From positions 1 through 34,345 of the forward strand of contig JAIPFM010000042.1 of assembly GCA_021736645.1 (NCBI GenBank): a stretch of DNA of 34,345 nucleotides. The letters run 5' to 3'. The DNA comes from Phycisphaerae bacterium. GTDB taxonomy: Bacteria; Planctomycetota; Phycisphaerae; Sedimentisphaerales; Anaerobacaceae. The notes beneath the pieces are model-generated. The model ran no database searches and had not been told where the DNA came from. It worked only from the letters and a program-made list of their open reading frames with translations. Positions 6,757 through 16,400 of this stretch are shown here, in pieces. The translations under genes and the position numbers were made by a program. How positions within the stretch are numbered: the first letter of the stretch is position 1; every line of letters begins with the position of its first letter.

Positions 6757-9700
6757 ATGAAGGCGAAACAATGGCTCATGGGCGTACTGATACTACTCGT
6801 GATACTGATGGGTCGTGCCTCTGCCGATTTGGTGGCCCATTGGACCTTCGATGAAGGGACCGGCGATACTGTGACTGATGGGATCGGCAGTGTTGCAGGG
6901 CAAGTCATTAACGCGACCTGGACAGACGGGCTCTTTGCCAACTCCAAGAAGGCCCTGGCGTTCAATGGCACAAATGCCTATGTGAATGTGGCCGGACAGG
7001 ATTGGGGCACGTTCAATCAAGTGTCCATTGCCTTGTGGCTCCAATTCAACTCACTGCCCGGCCCCTACAATGCCATCTTTCACGAAGACTGGACTGCCGG
7101 AGGCATCCATTTCATGGTCCGCAATTCGGGCGTGGTCGGCTTCAGTCTGAACGGGCGGGGCCCCAATGATTACAATTCTCAGGCTGTACTGGAAGCCGGA
7201 GAAATCTACCACGTGATCGCGACATTCGATATTACCACCGGGCTTACGCAGATCTACATCAATGGCGTCCTCGATTCCGAAGGCACCAGTGCCCCCTCGG
7301 CCAGTGCGATCTTTCTCAGGTCTCCCTTTACGATCGGGTCCTGGAATACGGACCGGTACTGGGACGGTGTGCTGGATGACTTGCGCATCTATGATCACAT
7401 TGTCACGCAAGAGGAAATCCCGGACATCATGGCAGGGGTTCCCGCGGAACTCGCCTCTGAGGGATCACCGGAAGACGGACAGACAGATGTCCCCCGTGAG
7501 GTGACGCTCGCCTGGCGCGCCGGTGAATTTGCCCAGACACACACTGTCTATTTTGGCACAACCTTTGAAGCCGTCGACCAGGCCGGTCCCGAAGACGCGG
7601 TGAGTCCGGGCCAGGCAGCGACCTCCTATGAGGCAGGCGTTCTCGATTTCTCTCGGACCTACTACTGGCGCGTGGATGAAGTCAACGGTACACCGGACAA
7701 GACCGTATTCAAAGGCACTGTCTGGAGCTTTACCGTGGAGCCCTATGCGATTCCCATTGCCGGCGATTCCATCACAGTCACGGCATCCAGTTCAACGCCC
7801 ATGAATCCACCGGACTTGACCGTGGATGGTTCCGGCCTGACAGACAACGTCCATTCCACAAACAGTGACCAGATGTGGCTCAGTGCTGCCGTGGATTTGA
7901 CGCCCTGGCTGATGTACGAATTCGATGAGATCCAGAAACTCGATCAGATGCTGATCTGGAATTCAAACAGTAAGTCCGAAGGATTCATTGGCTGGGGCAT
8001 CAAGGACGTGATCATCGAAGTCTCGGTCAATGGTGCCGACTGGACCGCCCTGGCCGAGACCAGCCAGATCAGTCGAGCCCCGGGGCTTCCCACCTACAGT
8101 GAGCCCCAGGTCATCGACTTTGACTCGGTACCGGCCCAATATGTCAGGATCAATATCCTGAGTAACTGGGGCGGTATACTCACACAGTACGGTGTGTCTG
8201 AAGTCCGGTTCTACGGCCTGCCTGTGTATCCGCGATCACCTGATCCTGCATCCGGATCCATGGATGTCCTCCCCAATTCAGCGATCACATGGCGAGCCGG
8301 TCGCGAAGCCAGCGAACACACCGTGTATGTCAGTGCCGATCCGAATGCCCTGGCCGAGGGTACGGCTCCGTCCGTGTCATCCGCCACAAACGGCGTTGAC
8401 CTCAGTTCGTTGGCGCTGCAGATGGGTGAGACCTATTACTGGCAGGTGGATGAAGTCAATCAGGCAGAGGCCCCCGCCGTGTGGACAGGGCCTGTGTGGA
8501 GCTTCTCAACACCGGAGGCCTTGATCGTGGACGATTTCGAGGGCTACGGCAACCGCAGTCCGGATCGTCCATTCCAGACGTGGCTGGATGGTTTCGGCTA
8601 TTCGGCAGATGAGTTCTTCCCTGTGACATATCCTGGCAATGGCACGGGCGCAGGCATCGGCCATGACATCTGGAGTCCAGGCAGTCCCCATTTTGACGGC
8701 ACGATCATGGAAACCACCATCACACTGCCCGGCAGCACGCAGTCCATGCCGTTCTATTACACCAACACCGGGGAGGCCGCCTCAGAGACCCAGCGAACAT
8801 TTGCCGCGCCTCAGGATTGGAGTGTGAACGGCATCAGGGCGCTGTCACTCAATGTCTATGGTCAACCGGGCAACACAGGACAGATGTATCTCAAGATCAA
8901 CAACACCAAGGTCCTCTATGACGGCAGTCTCACAAAACCGCAATGGCAGACCTGGAACATCAACCTGTCGGACGTGGGCGTCACTCTCAACCACGTGACA
9001 GGCATCGCGATTGGCGTGGACGGCGCTGGCGCCGCAGGCCTGGTGTATGTGGATGACATTCGCCTGCACCCTCGTCGCTGCATTCCTGAATTGGGTCCGG
9101 CCGGCGATATCAATGGGGACTGTCTGGTCGACGATAAAGACCTGGCCGCCTTGATGGAGGATTGGCTGGTCCATTATACAGCCGTGGATTACACCTTCGA
9201 CAGTGGCCTGGAAGACACCTCGGGGCATGCCAACCACGGGATCGCCCGGAACAACCCGGTTGTCACCGGCGGTGTGTTGAGCTTGAACGGCAGCAGCTTC
9301 GTGGATGTCCCCCTGGGTGGGGACAACCCCTTTGACGGCTCACAGGACTTCTCCATCAGTATGGACTTCAAGACGGCCGCATCCACGATTCTGTTCAGTT
9401 CGTCGCGCGACAATACGCCCGCCAATCACGCCATGGCCCTCTATGTCAACAACGACGGTGCTGTGGTATACGACAACTTCTACGTGGCCGCTGCCGTGGC
9501 CGCGGGCACCGTGCTGGACGACAACTGGCATACGGCTGTGGTGACCTTTGATGCCGAAGGCCCCTTCACCAGAGTCTACCTGGATGGGGTTCTCGGGGGC
9601 ACGGCCGGATTCAATCCTGCGGTGCCTGACATTGCCTCCGATACGGTGCGTATCGGCGGATCCTTGAACGAGACCTTCCCCTATTCGATTGTCACAGGAG

Positions 9701-9882
9701 ACATGGTCGGTTCGGTTGACAATGTCCGTGTGTTCACGTTTACACTGACGCCGAACCAGGTGTCCGGGCTACCCTCCCTGCCGGCAGGTCCGGCGGACCT
9801 GAACGGCAGCGGCATCGTGGATCAGGCAGACAAGGATATTCTGGAAGCTGCCATGGGCACGGAACAGTTGTGGCCGATGTGA
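6757..9882 (+). CDS. Large secreted mosaic protein: LamG, Fn3-like, discoidin, jelly roll, dockerin-like, LamG
   Basis: 1041 residues, probably a glycan-binding surface or secreted protein with no catalytic domain that I recognise. Order: signal peptide (1-23); LamG/concanavalin-like domain (24-228, VAHWTFDEGTGDTVTDG and GVLDDLRIYD); Fn3-like module with TYYWRVDEVNGTPDKT (229-331); F5/8 type C discoidin domain (332-492, ending SEVRFYG); a second Fn3-like module with TYYWQVDEVNQ (493-586); a jelly-roll module beginning LIVDDFEGYG and ending VYVDDIRLH (587-771); a dockerin-like calcium loop DINGDCLVDDKDLAALMEDW (784-803); a second LamG (808-1000); and a half dockerin-like repeat DLNGSGIVDQADKDILEAAM (1014-1033) at the end. 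ATG 6757 is chosen because GGAGGA lies about seven bases upstream. A convergent paralogue follows. Functions are inferred from domains only. Confidence 0.88.
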   Translation: MKAKQWLMGVLILLVILMGRASADLVAHWTFDEGTGDTVTDGIGSVAGQVINATWTDGLFANSKKALAFNGTNAYVNVAGQDWGTFNQVSIALWLQFNSLPGPYNAIFHEDWTAGGIHFMVRNSGVVGFSLNGRGPNDYNSQAVLEAGEIYHVIATFDITTGLTQIYINGVLDSEGTSAPSASAIFLRSPFTIGSWNTDRYWDGVLDDLRIYDHIVTQEEIPDIMAGVPAELASEGSPEDGQTDVPREVTLAWRAGEFAQTHTVYFGTTFEAVDQAGPEDAVSPGQAATSYEAGVLDFSRTYYWRVDEVNGTPDKTVFKGTVWSFTVEPYAIPIAGDSITVTASSSTPMNPPDLTVDGSGLTDNVHSTNSDQMWLSAAVDLTPWLMYEFDEIQKLDQMLIWNSNSKSEGFIGWGIKDVIIEVSVNGADWTALAETSQISRAPGLPTYSEPQVIDFDSVPAQYVRINILSNWGGILTQYGVSEVRFYGLPVYPRSPDPASGSMDVLPNSAITWRAGREASEHTVYVSADPNALAEGTAPSVSSATNGVDLSSLALQMGETYYWQVDEVNQAEAPAVWTGPVWSFSTPEALIVDDFEGYGNRSPDRPFQTWLDGFGYSADEFFPVTYPGNGTGAGIGHDIWSPGSPHFDGTIMETTITLPGSTQSMPFYYTNTGEAASETQRTFAAPQDWSVNGIRALSLNVYGQPGNTGQMYLKINNTKVLYDGSLTKPQWQTWNINLSDVGVTLNHVTGIAIGVDGAGAAGLVYVDDIRLHPRRCIPELGPAGDINGDCLVDDKDLAALMEDWLVHYTAVDYTFDSGLEDTSGHANHGIARNNPVVTGGVLSLNGSSFVDVPLGGDNPFDGSQDFSISMDFKTAASTILFSSSRDNTPANHAMALYVNNDGAVVYDNFYVAAAVAAGTVLDDNWHTAVVTFDAEGPFTRVYLDGVLGGTAGFNPAVPDIASDTVRIGGSLNETFPYSIVTGDMVGSVDNVRVFTFTLTPNQVSGLPSLPAGPADLNGSGIVDQADKDILEAAMGTEQLWPM
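7910..7946 (+). repeat. 37-bp inverted repeat, copy 1 (discoidin-coding)
   Basis: These 37 bases recur without mismatch as the reverse complement at 11949-11985. Similarity continues on the 3' side (17 more identical bases after one mismatch) and at lower identity across the discoidin-coding sequence. The copies lie in sister genes that face each other, about 4 kb apart. Confidence 0.85.
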
Positions 9883-9944
9883 TGCCTGCATGGATCATGT
9901 GATATGATGCCGCGTACACCTTAAAGTATTCGAGTTCTTTCTTC

Positions 9945-9979
9945 AAGCGATCCACTTCACAAGAGTGGATCGCTTTTTT
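9945..9979 (+). terminator. Strong rho-independent terminator after the LamG mosaic gene
   Basis: AAGCGATCCACT (9945-9956) and AGTGGATCGCTT (9964-9975) form a perfect 12-bp stem with a seven-base loop. The T run extends to 9979, on the plus strand, about 60 bases past the stop codon. Confidence 0.92.
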
Positions 9980-10193
9980 GTCTCCAACGCGCCTCAAACA
10001 GAACTCTCAGCGGTCCCGATTCTGTGGGGATGTCTGTCTCGATAACATCAATACCCCGTGGAAGCAGGGCACGGCAGTTCGGTTCAATGATCTTCATGTC
10101 ATCATTTTTTTCTGCGATGGAACATCGGGCCTGTAAGGTCGACTGTTCCCACCTGTCCGTTCAAAATGAATGCCTGTTCAGCGAGCGCAGTCC

Positions 10194-10234
10194 AAATGAA
10201 AGGGGCTTGTATCCAATGCATCGATATAAGCCCC
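10194..10234 (-). terminator. Probable minus-strand terminator of the second mosaic gene
   Basis: GGGGCTTGTAT (10202-10212) pairs with ATATAAGCCCC (10224-10234), 11 bp with one G:U, around an 11-base loop. On the minus strand it is followed by the T-rich TTTCATTT. It is 40 bases past the stop of the minus-strand gene. The T tract is interrupted, so the call is moderate. The rest of 9980-10193 shows no gene or clear signal. Confidence 0.55.
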
Positions 10235-10273
10235 GACACAAGATTCCCGTGACTCTCTCGAACCTTGCCATCG

Positions 10274-13069
10274 CTAAGGTTTGGCCACCATCACATTGTC
10301 CACCCAGACAGCAGTTCCGTCACCGCCTGTGCTCTGTATTCTTATCCACAACGGATCCTGCGGCCCGAAATCTGAACCTGTATTGATGGACAGGCCCATC
10401 AATTCACTCTGGCCCACTGCAATGGCAGGCGTTAAAGAGGCCCCGTCAATCAGTGTGGCCCCCACGGTATCGACAAGGACCCCGAAGGCATCCGGTACAG
10501 CGGCAGGATTTCCCCCGGCCCAGAGCTCGACCTGCACGGCAGACGTGTCATATCCTCTGCCGACAAACAGACTGATTTCATAGTCTGTGTCTGGAGTCAC
10601 GGTGCCGATCTGCTGCCAGATGGCGCCGCCGTTCCATATCTTCAAGGCGGCCGCGCCATCCGGTGCGACGATTTGCCATGTACCGTCTTCGAGATATGCA
10701 CTGCCTTGAGCATCGATGATCCAGTCATCCACATGATCGGCCCATTGTCCTGTGCCGCCGGGTCCCAGATCAGGCGACTCGAAACTCGGATTCAAGGTGA
10801 GATTGTCCGCCGGATCGGGCTGACGCACCAGGGCAGGCGCTGTTCCGTACAGCGTGATATCGTCAAGCAGCACCACACCGGTACCGCCGGATCCGCCGAC
10901 CCGCTCCAGGCCAATCGTCAGCGTGGAAACGTGGCTCAGATTGACATTCAGGGCTGACAGGTCAATGCTCCACGGCCTCCATTGTGCCAGGGAGATGTCC
11001 CCTTCATAGGTCACCTTGGAATTGTCAACCTTTATGTATAACTGGTCGGTGACGGCATTGCCCGGATCGCCGCGAAGCCAGAGACTCAAGGCCTGAGGGG
11101 ACCCGACGGACCAGTCGCTGCCGATCGGCAGGTCACGGGTGTTTGCCGTGACCTCCGACAGACTGGCAGTGGTGTTGTCGTAGAAAAGCGGCACTGAATT
11201 ATTTCCACCGTGCACATCGTTCGAGTCAAGAAAAGTGCCTGTCAGGTATCCCATGGTCGAGCCGTTTGTGGAGGGATCTGCAGCATATCCGTCTGACCAG
11301 GTCATATAGACTCGGTGACTGCCCGCCTGATCAACCGGAATACTGTTGTAGGACTCGAAATCATCCACAACCAGATAGTCTTGTGTCGAGAAGTTCCAGA
11401 CACCGCCCGGCCAGGTTGTCACCACCTCGGTTTGATTGACTTCATCCACGCGCCAGTAATAGATCTGACCCAACTTGAGATCGAGCGACGCAAGGTCCAG
11501 GCTGTTTGTCATGGATGTCACAGGGAGGACGGTGCCTTCGGTCACGGCGTTCGGATCGGTATCCAGGTAGAGCGTGTGTTGTGCAGCCTCGCGACCGGCG
11601 CGCCACGTCAGCACTGCGTTCGGCAGCACATCCGGGGCATCGGATTCGGGTTTCGGCTGCCTGGCCCGAACCGGAATGGCATAAAACTGTACTTCAGCCA
11701 CCCCGTATTGCTTGAGCAGGCCGCCCCAGTTGCTCAGGATACTGACTCTGACATACCGGGCCAGAGCCAGACCCAGATCAATCACCTCGGGGGCATCATA
11801 GGTGTCAAGCCCGGGTGCCTGACTGATCTGACTGGATTGGGCAAGGGGAGTCCATGCCACACCGTCCACTGAGACTTCGATGTTTACCTCCTTGATGCCC
11901 CATCCAACGAATACTTCGGATTTGCTGTTGGAATTCCAGATCAGCATGTGATCGAGTTTCTGGATCTCATCGAATTCGTACATCAACCAGGGATCCAAAT
12001 CAACGGCCGCACTGAGCCACATCGTATCGCTGTCTTCCGAATGCGTCCCGCCTTCAAGGCCGGAGCCATTCACAGTCATATCCGGCGTGTTCATGCCAGC
12101 GGAACTCGAGGCGGTGGCCATAATCATGTCAGATGAAAGCCTGACCGCATAGGGTTCCACCTCAAAGCTCCAGATGTCCCCCTTGTACACCGTCTTGTCG
12201 GGTGTGCCGTTGACTTCATCCACACGCCAGTAGTAGGTTTGTCCAAACTCCAGACGCCCGAAATCATAACTGGTGGCATCCTGACCTGAGATGACCAGGA
12301 CCTCCTGCGGGTTGGCCCGGCTTGCGCTGGTGATCGTCTCGAGGTTTGTGCCGAAGTACACGTCGTGCGTTTGCGCATACAACCCCGGTGTCCAGCTCGC
12401 AATGCAGTCTCTCAGTGCGTCTGCAGACTCGCTTGCAGGATTTGGATGATAGGCAAGGGCAGGATCTATGACCGAGACCACCTGCACATTGTCCACCCAG
12501 ACCCCCTCCCCGGTGCTCTCGATCCTGAGCCACAACGCGTCACCAAAACTGAAACCGACCCCCGTATTGAGGATCAGGGACATCCACTCGTTTTCTCCCA
12601 CGGCCACGGTGGGCACCAAGGGAGCGCCGCCAATCAGCGTAGCCCCGACCGCGCTCAGGGTCCCGAACCCTGAACCCGGGATCATCGCAGGACTGCCGCC
12701 GGCCCAGAGTTCGACCTGTATGTCCGATGTATTGAGGCCTCTGCCGACAAACAGACTTATTTCATACTCCGTGTTCGGACTCCAGGTCCCTATCTGCTGC
12801 CAGATGGCTGCGCCGTTCCACATCTTCAAAGTGGCCACACCATCAGGGGCGGCAATTTCCCATGTACCATCTTCGAGATAACAGTTGCCCTGTGCATTGA
12901 TGACCCAGTTGTCCACATAATCGGCCCACTGTCCTGTGCCGCCGGCTCCCAGGTCAGGGGACTCAAAACTCGGATTGTCAAGGGGGGGGGCGAAAAGCTG
13001 TGCCTGGGCCGTGACGCCAAAACCCTGCAGGCAAACAAGCACCACGGAACAAATGATTTTTCTGTGCAT
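10274..13069 (-). CDS. Large secreted mosaic protein with duplicated 'NPSFESPDLG' modules flanking an Fn3-like/discoidin/jelly-roll core
   Basis: 931 residues, probably an extracellular glycan-binding protein. Order: signal peptide (1-24); first beta-sandwich module (31-198, from NPSFESPDLGAGGTGQWADY to VWVDNVQV); Fn3-like module with TYYWRVDEVNGTPDKT (205-306); discoidin domain (308-465); second Fn3-like module with YYWRVDEVNQTE (470-562); jelly roll from LVVDDFESYN to VLLDDITLYG (566-742); and a second copy of the first module (759-928, LNPSFESPDLGPGGTGQWAD to VWVDNVMV). The core closely matches the convergent protein at 6757-9882, and the ends are unrelated. ATG 13069 is preferred over ATG 13072 because AGGAGG lies six bases upstream. 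An eight-C run lies between signal peptide and first module. There are no dockerin repeats or anchor. Confidence 0.88.
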   Translation of the reverse strand: MHRKIICSVVLVCLQGFGVTAQAQLFAPPLDNPSFESPDLGAGGTGQWADYVDNWVINAQGNCYLEDGTWEIAAPDGVATLKMWNGAAIWQQIGTWSPNTEYEISLFVGRGLNTSDIQVELWAGGSPAMIPGSGFGTLSAVGATLIGGAPLVPTVAVGENEWMSLILNTGVGFSFGDALWLRIESTGEGVWVDNVQVVSVIDPALAYHPNPASESADALRDCIASWTPGLYAQTHDVYFGTNLETITSASRANPQEVLVISGQDATSYDFGRLEFGQTYYWRVDEVNGTPDKTVYKGDIWSFEVEPYAVRLSSDMIMATASSSAGMNTPDMTVNGSGLEGGTHSEDSDTMWLSAAVDLDPWLMYEFDEIQKLDHMLIWNSNSKSEVFVGWGIKEVNIEVSVDGVAWTPLAQSSQISQAPGLDTYDAPEVIDLGLALARYVRVSILSNWGGLLKQYGVAEVQFYAIPVRARQPKPESDAPDVLPNAVLTWRAGREAAQHTLYLDTDPNAVTEGTVLPVTSMTNSLDLASLDLKLGQIYYWRVDEVNQTEVVTTWPGGVWNFSTQDYLVVDDFESYNSIPVDQAGSHRVYMTWSDGYAADPSTNGSTMGYLTGTFLDSNDVHGGNNSVPLFYDNTTASLSEVTANTRDLPIGSDWSVGSPQALSLWLRGDPGNAVTDQLYIKVDNSKVTYEGDISLAQWRPWSIDLSALNVNLSHVSTLTIGLERVGGSGGTGVVLLDDITLYGTAPALVRQPDPADNLTLNPSFESPDLGPGGTGQWADHVDDWIIDAQGSAYLEDGTWQIVAPDGAAALKIWNGGAIWQQIGTVTPDTDYEISLFVGRGYDTSAVQVELWAGGNPAAVPDAFGVLVDTVGATLIDGASLTPAIAVGQSELMGLSINTGSDFGPQDPLWIRIQSTGGDGTAVWVDNVMVAKP
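11949..11985 (-). repeat. 37-bp inverted repeat, copy 2 (discoidin-coding)
   Basis: Exact reverse complement of 7910-7946, in the discoidin-coding part of the convergent paralogue. Confidence 0.85.
12982..12989. repeat. Eight-base G/C homopolymer inside coding sequence
   Basis: A run of eight G (eight C on the coding strand) encodes the Pro-Pro of LFAPPLDNPSF just after the signal peptide of the mosaic protein. Such tracts can slip. Loss or gain of one base would truncate the protein at its N-terminus. Confidence 0.8.
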
Positions 13070-13195
13070 CATAGGCCTCCTAAAAAAACACGCACCTTCA
13101 GTCCTATAAAAATATCAGTTTCACTGCCTTCCCGTCAAGAAGAAGTCGAGAGAACAGGGCGATTTTACCCATTTTGAACTCACAGACATGAGATA

Positions 13196-13225
13196 TTGAC
13201 TCTACGGCCACTTTTATGCTAGAGT
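13196..13225 (+). promoter_or_regulatory. Likely promoter of the first CotH gene
   Basis: TTGACT (13196-13201) and TAGAGT (13220-13225) are spaced by 18 bases, with a TGC extended -10 element directly before TAGAGT. It gives a leader of about 175 bases. The rest of the divergent intergenic region (13070-13406) shows no other feature I can name. Confidence 0.5.
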
Positions 13226-13406
13226 AATTCTCTGAAGGGATTCACAAAAGCCCTGTGGTTTTGGGTTTTCAGTAAACAGGCAGAAGAACCTGTTTGGAAC
13301 CTGACTGCTGTCCTCTGTAAACTGAAACCTCGAGGGTCCTTTCAACGGTGTCCAGTATCACCTGAAATGTTCTGGGAGTTGAGGTTATAAAAGGGTGTTT
13401 TGGTCC

Positions 13407-16400
13407 ATGCGAATGTCAAATCCCATGATGTCAGGCGTGTTTTGTCTCCTTTGTCTTGTGCAGGTCGATGCCAGTCCCTCTGTGGAACCCATGCCCAGTG
13501 ACATCCCTCTGGTGATTAACGAATTTCTGGCATCCAACAGCAGCCGTGAGACGGACCCGCAGGGACAACATGAGGATTGGATAGAACTCTACAATCACGG
13601 TCCCCATGCGATCGACATGGGCGGCATGTATGTCACGGACAATGTCTCTGACCCGACTCAGTGGCAGATTCCCCCGGGCACCATGATCGGCCCGGGCGAC
13701 TATCTGATGTTGTGGGCTGACAATGATGTCACGGATGCAGGGCTGCACACCAGTTTCAAGCTGGCTGCCAACGGCGAAGAAATCGGCCTGTTTGACAGGG
13801 ACGGCATCACCCTGATTGACAGTGTCATTTTTTCCAGCCAAACACCCGACCTCTCCTATGGCCGGTATCCTGATGCCTCCGAAGACTGGCGTTTTTTGTG
13901 GCTGCCCACGCCCGGCCGTGAAAACAGCGATGCCTACCTGGGCGAGGTTCAAGCACTCACGTTCAGCCATGACAACAGTATTCATGATGCGCCGTTTTTT
14001 GTCACCCTGGCCACAGACACTGAAGAGGCGGTGATCTACTATACCCTGTATGGGGATGACCCCCTCAGACTGAATGGGCGGGGAAAGCCTGTTGGCAAGG
14101 TCTATACTGAGCCGATTCTCATTGACAAAAGCACCTGTCTGCGGGCCCAGGCCATCAAGACCGGGTGGAAGTCCTCGAGTCTTGAAGCGCGCACCTATAC
14201 ATTTCTGGATCCGGATGTCCGGACCTTCAGTTCCAACCTGCCCATTGTGATCATCGAAACCTACGGCCAGAGGGTTGTCTATTCGGGAAATTTGGACTAT
14301 ACACCGTCCTCTGTGGTGGTGCTGGAGCCGGACGACACTTCCGGACGAGCGGCCATCCACGGGCCCTTCGAATTTTCGGGCCGCAGCGGTTTTCGTGTGC
14401 GCGGAAGAAGTTCCTCTTTTCTGTGGCCCAAGATGCAATACGCACTGGAACTGTGGGACCCATACGATGGCGACAAACCCGTGTCCCTCCTGGGTCTTCC
14501 TGCGGAGTCCGACTGGGTGCTGCTGGGGCCTTATTCGGACAAAACACTGATGCGCACGGTGCTGCCTTTTCAGTGGAGCAACGAGATCGGTCGGTATGCG
14601 GCGCGCACTCAATTTGTGGAAATGTTCCTGAACACCGACGACAGGGTCCTGTCCTATGGTGATTATGTCGGTGTCTATGTATTCATGGAGAAGATCAAGC
14701 GGGACGAAAACCGTGTGAATATCAAAGCACTTGCCCCGGGTCACAATGACGAACCGGAGATTACGGGCGGCTATCTGCTGAGGAAAGACTGGGCGGAAAG
14801 CCCCCACTTCAATACGGTCACGGGCATGGAGCTGGAATATCGGGAGCCGGAAGCGCAGGAAATTACAGAACCCCAGAAAGCGTATATCAAGGGCTATATG
14901 GATGAATTCGAGACCGTGTTGTATGGCAATGATTTCAAGGATCCTGCGGAGGGGTATGTCAAGTACATCGATGTGGCGTCCTTTATCGATTTCCATCTCT
15001 TGACAGAAATGCCCAAGAACAGCGACAGCTATTACCACAGCACGTTCATGGTCAAGGATCGCGCCAAGACACTGGAGCTCGGGCCCGTCTGGGACTACAA
15101 CCTGTCCATGGGAAATTTCGGCAACGGGAGTCTATCCAGTGCCCTGGGCTGGTATTACCCTGAAAGAACGGCAAACGGCACGCACAAATGGTTCATTCGT
15201 TTGTTTGAAGACCTTGAATTTCGCCTGAAAACAGCGGACCGATGGTTCGAGCTGAGGGAGACCGTGTTCAGCCATGACAAACTGCTGGCAGATATCGACA
15301 CATACGCATGGCTTCTGGATGAAGCCCAGGCACGCAATTTTGAACGATGGGACGTGCTGGGTCAGCAGATCGATTACAATCCTCCGGGCTGGAGCGACAG
15401 AAACACCTATCAAAAGGAAGTCGACTGGCTGAAGACGTGGCTTGAAGATCGGCTGGCCTGGATGGATCAGGCCATGGCAGAGGAGCGGGCCTCGGTGCCG
15501 CCACTGTTTTTTATTGAGGGTGTTGAACACAATGACAACGGATATGTCCAGCGAGGCAGCACATTGAGTCTCTCTTCTGAGGAAGGCCGCCTCTATTACA
15601 CACTGGACGGCTCCGATCCGCGTCTTCCCGGAAAAGCACAGCAGACTGAATCCCCGAGGCTTGTTCTGGTGCCGGAGGAAGCCGGAAAGACCCTGTTGAT
15701 TCCCTCCGGTTCGATCAGCGACGCGTGGACGGGCGCAGGATTCTTCAGCGAGAGGGACTGGATGACCGGGGCCGGAACCATCGGGTATGATACAGAGGGC
15801 GCATACAGAGATCTCATTGACACAGACCTGGGCGATCGGATGAGTCAGGGTCAGACCGGATGTTATATACGGGCCCACTTCAATAATGCGATAGAGGATA
15901 TGACGCCTTATGACATCATGACACTCAGGATGCGGTATGATGACGGCTTTGTCGCGTATCTCAATGGGGTGGAAGTCGCGCGTTCGCATGCACCCATGTC
16001 ACTATCCTGGAATGCAGTGGCCACCGCAGAGATACCCGATGGAGCGGCCATAGACTATCAGGACTTCGACCTCTCATCCCATCTGACTGCCCTGAAACAG
16101 GGACAGAACATCCTTGCGATCCATGGTCTCAACCTGGGGCCGGGCGACAGTGACTTTCTGATATCATTCGAACTGGTCATCGAGAACAGTCCTCCCAGTG
16201 GCGATTTCGGCATGTCGCCAAGCGCTCATGCATATATGGCCCCGATGACCCTGACGCAGAGCGTGACAGTCAAGGCCAGGGCATTGATCGGCAATGCCTG
16301 GAGCGCAATGAATACAGCCACGTATGTGGTCGGGCCCGTGGCAGAGGCCCTGTACGTCACGCGAGTCACGGCTCAGCCGCCGCAGGAGTCAGAGGCCGCG

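Noticed and set aside
9740..9997. Minus-strand frame containing DRLKKELEYF, transposase-like at first sight
   Set aside because: The Lys/Glu stretch is produced by reading through the terminator region at 9945-9979 and the end of the LamG gene in reverse; there are no other transposase residues or inverted ends.
13431..15038. 535-residue open frame on the minus strand
   Set aside because: It lies wholly antisense to the well-supported CotH gene, has no signal peptide, ribosome-binding site or recognisable motif, and its His/Ile-rich composition is typical of a shadow frame.
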